A DNA stretch of 64,000 bases from JAHBNG01 sp039028975 (GTDB lineage Bacteria; Chloroflexota; Anaerolineae; Caldilineales; Caldilineaceae): assembly GCA_039028975.1 (NCBI GenBank), contig JBCCHB010000055.1:29441-93440 (forward strand). The letters run 5' to 3'. Under the pieces are notes generated by a model. The model was not told where the DNA came from. It was given only the letters and a program-made list of their open reading frames with translations, and did not search any database. Numbering within the stretch: position 1 is the stretch's first letter; each line of letters opens with the position of its first letter. A program made the translations under genes and the position numbers. This document shows positions 61,043 to 64,000 of the stretch, in pieces.

Positions 61043-62119
61043 TCATTTCCCCGTCCAGCTTTTTAGAGCAAGCACAATCTTTTCTGATGCCTGTCCGTCC
61101 CCAAAGAGCTGTTCTGGCTTTCCCTCAGGCCACTCACCATCTCGCACGGCGGAAACAATTTTATCCTTATTGGCCCCAACCAGTACATTCCACCCAGCCT
61201 GAACGGTTTCCACCCACTCGGTCTCAGGGCGCAGCGTGACGCATGGCACAGCAAAGAAATAAGCTTCTTTCTGCATCCCGCCCGAATCAGTCAACAGGAA
61301 CTTGGCACTTTGTAGAAGCGTCATCATATCCAGATAGCCAACGGGATCGATCAATTTAAGATTGGGGATTGACGATTTTAGATTATCCAGAGCATTGAGC
61401 TTTTGGCGTGTCCTTGGGTGTACGGGGAAGATGATTGGTGCATCTATCTTTCTGAAGGCGGATAAGATACTTTCGAGATTTTCTGGCACGTCCGTGTTAT
61501 ACGGGCGATGGATGGTCGCCAGCAGATATTGGCCCTTGCTTATACCAAGGTCATTTAGAATGGTTGACTGCTCTATTGCGATTTTGCCGAACTGTAGAAC
61601 GGCGTCGTACATAGTGTCACCAACCAAGTGGACATTCTGCGTAATGCCTTCCTTGGCCAGAAGCTCAACCGCAGTCTGCGTTGGGCAGAGCAGTAGATCG
61701 GCACAGTGATCAGTTAGGATCCGGTTGTGTTCTTCTGGCATCTCTCGGTTAAAAGAGCGTAGTCCGGCCTCCACGTGGGCTACGGGAACGTGGAGCTTTA
61801 CTGCAGCAAGCGCACCGGCGATTGTAGAGTTGGTATCACCATAGACTAGCACCCAATCGGGCTTCCCTTGCTGAATCACTTCTTCGATACGAGCCAGCAT
61901 TTCGCCTGTCTGCTTTCCGTGGGAGCCAGACCCGATGGCGAGATTGATATCCGGTGTCGGTATTTGTAACTCATCAAAGAAGACCTGGGACATACCGTGG
62001 TCATAGTGCTGGCCAGTATGGACCAAGTATTCAGTATGGCCAACAGCCCGAAGCGCTTTGCTAACAGGCGCGGCTTTAATAAATTGGGGTCTTGCCCCCA
62101 CGACAGTTAAAATCTGCAT
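61043..62119 (-). CDS. UDP-GlcNAc 2-epimerase family, WbpI-like
   Basis: 358 residues. TVVGARPQFIKAAPVSKAL, LVHTGQHYDHGMSQVFFDEL, HVEAGLRSFNREMPEEHNR, ATIHRPYNTD, LTDSGGMQKEAYFFAVPCVTLRPETEWVET. The last stretch and YNTD are typical of WbpI-type enzymes that act on UDP-2,3-diacetamido-glucuronate. A WbpD-like acetyltransferase upstream supports that pathway. Confidence 0.88.
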   Translation of the reverse strand: MQILTVVGARPQFIKAAPVSKALRAVGHTEYLVHTGQHYDHGMSQVFFDELQIPTPDINLAIGSGSHGKQTGEMLARIEEVIQQGKPDWVLVYGDTNSTIAGALAAVKLHVPVAHVEAGLRSFNREMPEEHNRILTDHCADLLLCPTQTAVELLAKEGITQNVHLVGDTMYDAVLQFGKIAIEQSTILNDLGISKGQYLLATIHRPYNTDVPENLESILSAFRKIDAPIIFPVHPRTRQKLNALDNLKSSIPNLKLIDPVGYLDMMTLLQSAKFLLTDSGGMQKEAYFFAVPCVTLRPETEWVETVQAGWNVLVGANKDKIVSAVRDGEWPEGKPEQLFGDGQASEKIVLALKSWTGK

Positions 62120-62965
62120 TTATGCAAGTACTCGTTCCATGACACTGCGTCTGGGCAAAGCCAGCCGTTTAATACGTTGCTTGAGTACAGGAATCGACAT
62201 AGGTGTAATTCTTCTCTCTTCGTTGGGGTAATCCCACAAAAGCTGCCTTACAATTGTGTCGATCTGCTCATTCGCAACGGTCTCTTTTTTTTTGATCTCT
62301 TCCTCTGTAGCTTCAATCAATTCGTGGACAAATTGGCTGACAGCTCTTTGATCCACTGGTTTTGTCGCTAATATCATTCCAGAGATACCAGTTGTATGAA
62401 TTGTCAGTAAATTCTCGTAGGCAACAGGAACACGTTTTTGTTCAGCAAGCGCAAATAAATGGTGTAGGGAGATAAACTGTGTAATATAATAGAGATCAAG
62501 GATATCTTTCATCGCTGCTCTATCTTCAAACGCCGTTATTTTGTTTGTCCCAATATCTTCCAATGAGTTTGTCAATACACCCATTTCGGTCTGTTCTAGT
62601 TCGCCAATAAGATGGTGTTCGCGAACCATGTCGATTTTTAGATGGACATCATCTTGGATAGCATACAATCGAGCGAAGTAGACATCCAACTGTTCAACCT
62701 GGACTTCGATATTTTGTTCTATCAAACGTGCGACCAAATCTTCAGCAATTAATTTCAGATCATTCGTCAAAGTAAAGAAATCTAAATCTTCTGACAAACG
62801 GTGTTGAAAATGGAAGCGCGCCAGCGCAGTACGGCCGGTTAGGTAAAGCCTATTTCCATAAGCCGAAGCTATCTCCATTACTTGATCTTGAAGTGGATAT
62901 AGCGAATTTATATAGAATTCGGTTTCTTCAGTGGTGGCTAAACGATAGTGTTTTTCTAAATTCAT
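62120..62965 (-). CDS. AbiEii-like nucleotidyltransferase (no AbiEi partner)
   Basis: 281 residues from ATG 62965 (GAGGGG seven bases upstream). AbiEii/toxin-family features: LTGRTALARFHFQHRLSEDLDFF, where TGGTAL is changed to TGRTAL but the DLD pair is kept, DVHLKIDMV with the third acidic strand, and NKITAFEDRAAMKDILDLYYI (R...KD..DLY). No antitoxin gene of AbiEi type is adjacent. The start overlaps the acetyltransferase stop by four bases, and the epimerase start abuts its stop, so it is in the sugar operon. Role unclear: defence relic, cargo or sugar-locus enzyme. Confidence 0.83.
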   Translation of the reverse strand: MNLEKHYRLATTEETEFYINSLYPLQDQVMEIASAYGNRLYLTGRTALARFHFQHRLSEDLDFFTLTNDLKLIAEDLVARLIEQNIEVQVEQLDVYFARLYAIQDDVHLKIDMVREHHLIGELEQTEMGVLTNSLEDIGTNKITAFEDRAAMKDILDLYYITQFISLHHLFALAEQKRVPVAYENLLTIHTTGISGMILATKPVDQRAVSQFVHELIEATEEEIKKKETVANEQIDTIVRQLLWDYPNEERRITPMSIPVLKQRIKRLALPRRSVMERVLA

Positions 62966-63570
62966 AGGGTTTTCCCCTCTGGCCAATCCAAGCAGCGCAA
63001 ACTCCCCTCACTTTCTTGGTAACGCCAGCCACTTTCCGGACATAATAGGTTGCCTTCTCCGTCTAGTTCTGTCATACGGTGGCCGTGCCGACTCATCCAG
63101 CCCTTTCGGATTGCAGGTACGCCCAACATCAGCGCGTAATCGGCCACATCGCCCCGAACAACAGCACCGGCACCAATGAAGGCGTATCGCCCAATGGTGG
63201 CCCCACAGACGATGGTTGCGTTGGCACCGATGGTGGCACCACGCCGTACCAGCGTTGGCAGATACTCGCTGCGTCGGTTAACTTGCGAACGCGGGTTGAT
63301 CACATTGGTAAATACGCAAGATGGGCCACAAAAGACATCGTCTTCTAACTCAACGCCAGCGTAGACAGAGACGTTATTCTGTATCTTGACGTTGTTGCCG
63401 ATGATCACGCCCGAAGCGACAAAGACATTCTGACCGAGATTACAGCCTTTCCCTAGCTTGGCATCTTTCATTACATGGCAAAAGTGCCAGATGCTGGTTC
63501 CTTCGCCGATTTGGCAGGGTTCATCTACGTAGGCGCTGGGATGAACAAAGTACTGATTTTGCTTATTCAT
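62962..63570 (-). CDS. Left-handed beta-helix N-acetyltransferase (WbpD/WlbB-like)
   Basis: 202 residues from ATG 63570; the frame is open to 63606. Hexapeptide repeats cover about residues 15-150 (VDEPCQIGEGTSIWHFCHV, GVIIGNNVKIQNNVSVYAGV, GATIGANATIVCGATIGRYAFIGAGAVV), and the C-terminal GVPAIRKGWMSRHGHRM is the usual end of WbpD-type enzymes that acetylate the 3-amino group of UDP-GlcNAc(3N)A. A short tail has LCPESGWRYQE. First visible gene of the polysaccharide locus in transcription order. Confidence 0.9.
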   Translation of the reverse strand: MNKQNQYFVHPSAYVDEPCQIGEGTSIWHFCHVMKDAKLGKGCNLGQNVFVASGVIIGNNVKIQNNVSVYAGVELEDDVFCGPSCVFTNVINPRSQVNRRSEYLPTLVRRGATIGANATIVCGATIGRYAFIGAGAVVRGDVADYALMLGVPAIRKGWMSRHGHRMTELDGEGNLLCPESGWRYQESEGSLRCLDWPEGKTL

Positions 63571-63796
63571 AGGGTTATAACAAGTTAATGTTAAGTATTG
63601 AAGCAAAAGTAATTCGGTATGATTTACCCCACCCTAGCCCTCCCCTGATAAGGGAGGGAACTGTTCATTCGTTGACGAAACAGCAGCTCCTCCCCCAAAC
63701 TGGGGGAGGTTGGGCGGGGGTTACAAATACCAAAAAACTTATGCTCGGGTACTTAGGATAGTGGTGACTGCGATGCATGGTCTCCCCGCATTCTAA
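63571..63796. other. Non-coding spacer with two GC-rich hairpins
   Basis: CCCTCCC/GGGAGGG (63638-63658) and CTCCCCCA/TGGGGGAG (63690-63708) form perfect small hairpins. They are of a common dispersed type. No gene is supported; the promoter of the sugar operon should be nearby. Confidence 0.55.
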
Positions 63797-64000
63797 GAAG
63801 CTGTCTGAAAAGGTAGGTAGCGAGTTGACAAGGTCTGGTATGTTAAATGTATGAAACCGCAAACATACCCAACGGATCTAAGTGACAAGCACTGGGATTA
63901 TATCAAGGAACTGATCCCGGCGGCGAAAAGTGGCGGAAGACCTCGCAGCCTTGATATGCGTCAGGTCATCAATGGCATCTTATATGTAACGGTAGGCGGA
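63797..64000 (+). mobile_element. IS5-like insertion sequence, left end (continues outside)
   Basis: A transposase gene starts at 63851 and runs off the edge. The left inverted end is placed near GAAGCTGTCTGAAAAGGTAG (63797) because such a terminus fits and only 54 bases precede the start codon. The other end is outside, so the boundary is a guess. Confidence 0.55.
63851..64000 (+). CDS. IS5 family transposase, N-terminal part
   Basis: 50 codons from ATG 63851 to the edge: TDLSDKHWDYIKELIPAAK, GGRPRSLDMRQVINGILYV. This is the DUF4096-like start of IS5-group (IS402/IS1031) transposases. The DDE catalytic part would lie to the right of the window. Confidence 0.85.
   Translation, partial: MKPQTYPTDLSDKHWDYIKELIPAAKSGGRPRSLDMRQVINGILYVTVGG

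Noticed and set aside
62120..62965. A complete AbiE toxin-antitoxin system
   Set aside because: Only the AbiEii-like half is present; both neighbours are clear sugar-pathway genes.
63638..63709. GC-rich hairpins before the IS as terminators of a neighbouring gene
   Set aside because: No gene ends here; the left gene starts near 63570 and runs away. They resemble widespread intergenic hairpins without T-runs.

Overview
The window looks like a chromosomal segment of a Chloroflexota bacterium, probably from the Anaerolineae/Caldilineae side. This is inferred from Thr-Pro-rich linkers in surface proteins, MalT-like LuxR and BmrR-like MerR regulators, an ABC-2 trio of the DUF990 type and the general gene repertoire. 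No rRNA, tRNA or CRISPR array was seen, so placement rests on style rather than on a marker phylogeny.

Layout. (1) 1-3.4 kb, minus strand: a four-gene cassette (acyltransferase, 3-hydroxyacyl-CoA dehydrogenase, acyl carrier protein, acyl-CoA dehydrogenase cut by the left edge). It resembles the sets that make hydroxy-, methoxy- or amino-malonyl-ACP extender units for polyketides. (2) 3.4-13.7 kb: housekeeping genes. These are a DUF983 protein, an aldose-epimerase-like protein, a HupE-type membrane protein, rpsF-rpsR (S18 has a roughly 100-residue disordered extension and no ssb lies between), a membrane-anchored parvulin with an acidic repeat tail, and clpB. (3) 14.2-27.3 kb: an accessory region. 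A MerR regulator fused to a nucleotidyltransferase-like domain precedes a three-gene ABC-2 exporter, an internally deleted beta-lactamase-like gene and a free-standing copy of the fused domain. It continues with a MalT-type LuxR regulator, a second MerR regulator, an alpha/beta hydrolase, an S41 peptidase, a P-loop protein and a VTT-domain membrane protein. Three promoters have the 19-bp spacer typical of MerR control. (4) 27.4-63.6 kb, minus strand: a large exopolysaccharide/O-antigen locus. It begins (in transcription) with an acetyltransferase, two UDP-GlcNAc 2-epimerase homologues and a MarR_EPS-type regulator. It runs through glycosyltransferases, a pyruvyl transferase, deacetylase-like proteins, an asparagine synthetase, an aminotransferase, sugar epimerases, a flippase and a sulfotransferase to a giant O-antigen ligase-TPR protein, a WecA-type initiating transferase and a two-domain cyclophilin lipoprotein. 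(5) The right edge enters an IS5-like transposase gene.

The most unusual structure is non-coding. A dispersed, MITE-like inverted-repeat element of about 92-131 bp (one longer copy of about 206 bp) occurs at least eight times, with matching ends and flanking TA. Six copies sit between genes of the polysaccharide locus, in the same orientation, with one end on or within a few bases of the upstream gene's stop codon; in at least three of them the stop codon lies inside the element. They cut the locus into blocks and could form long RNA hairpins. A second palindromic family has two clear copies and one diverged one. Short triplicated tandem repeats fill several gene junctions.

Start sites were chosen by ribosome binding sites, overlaps and family alignment remembered from general knowledge. 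No database search was possible, so family names are recognition calls.
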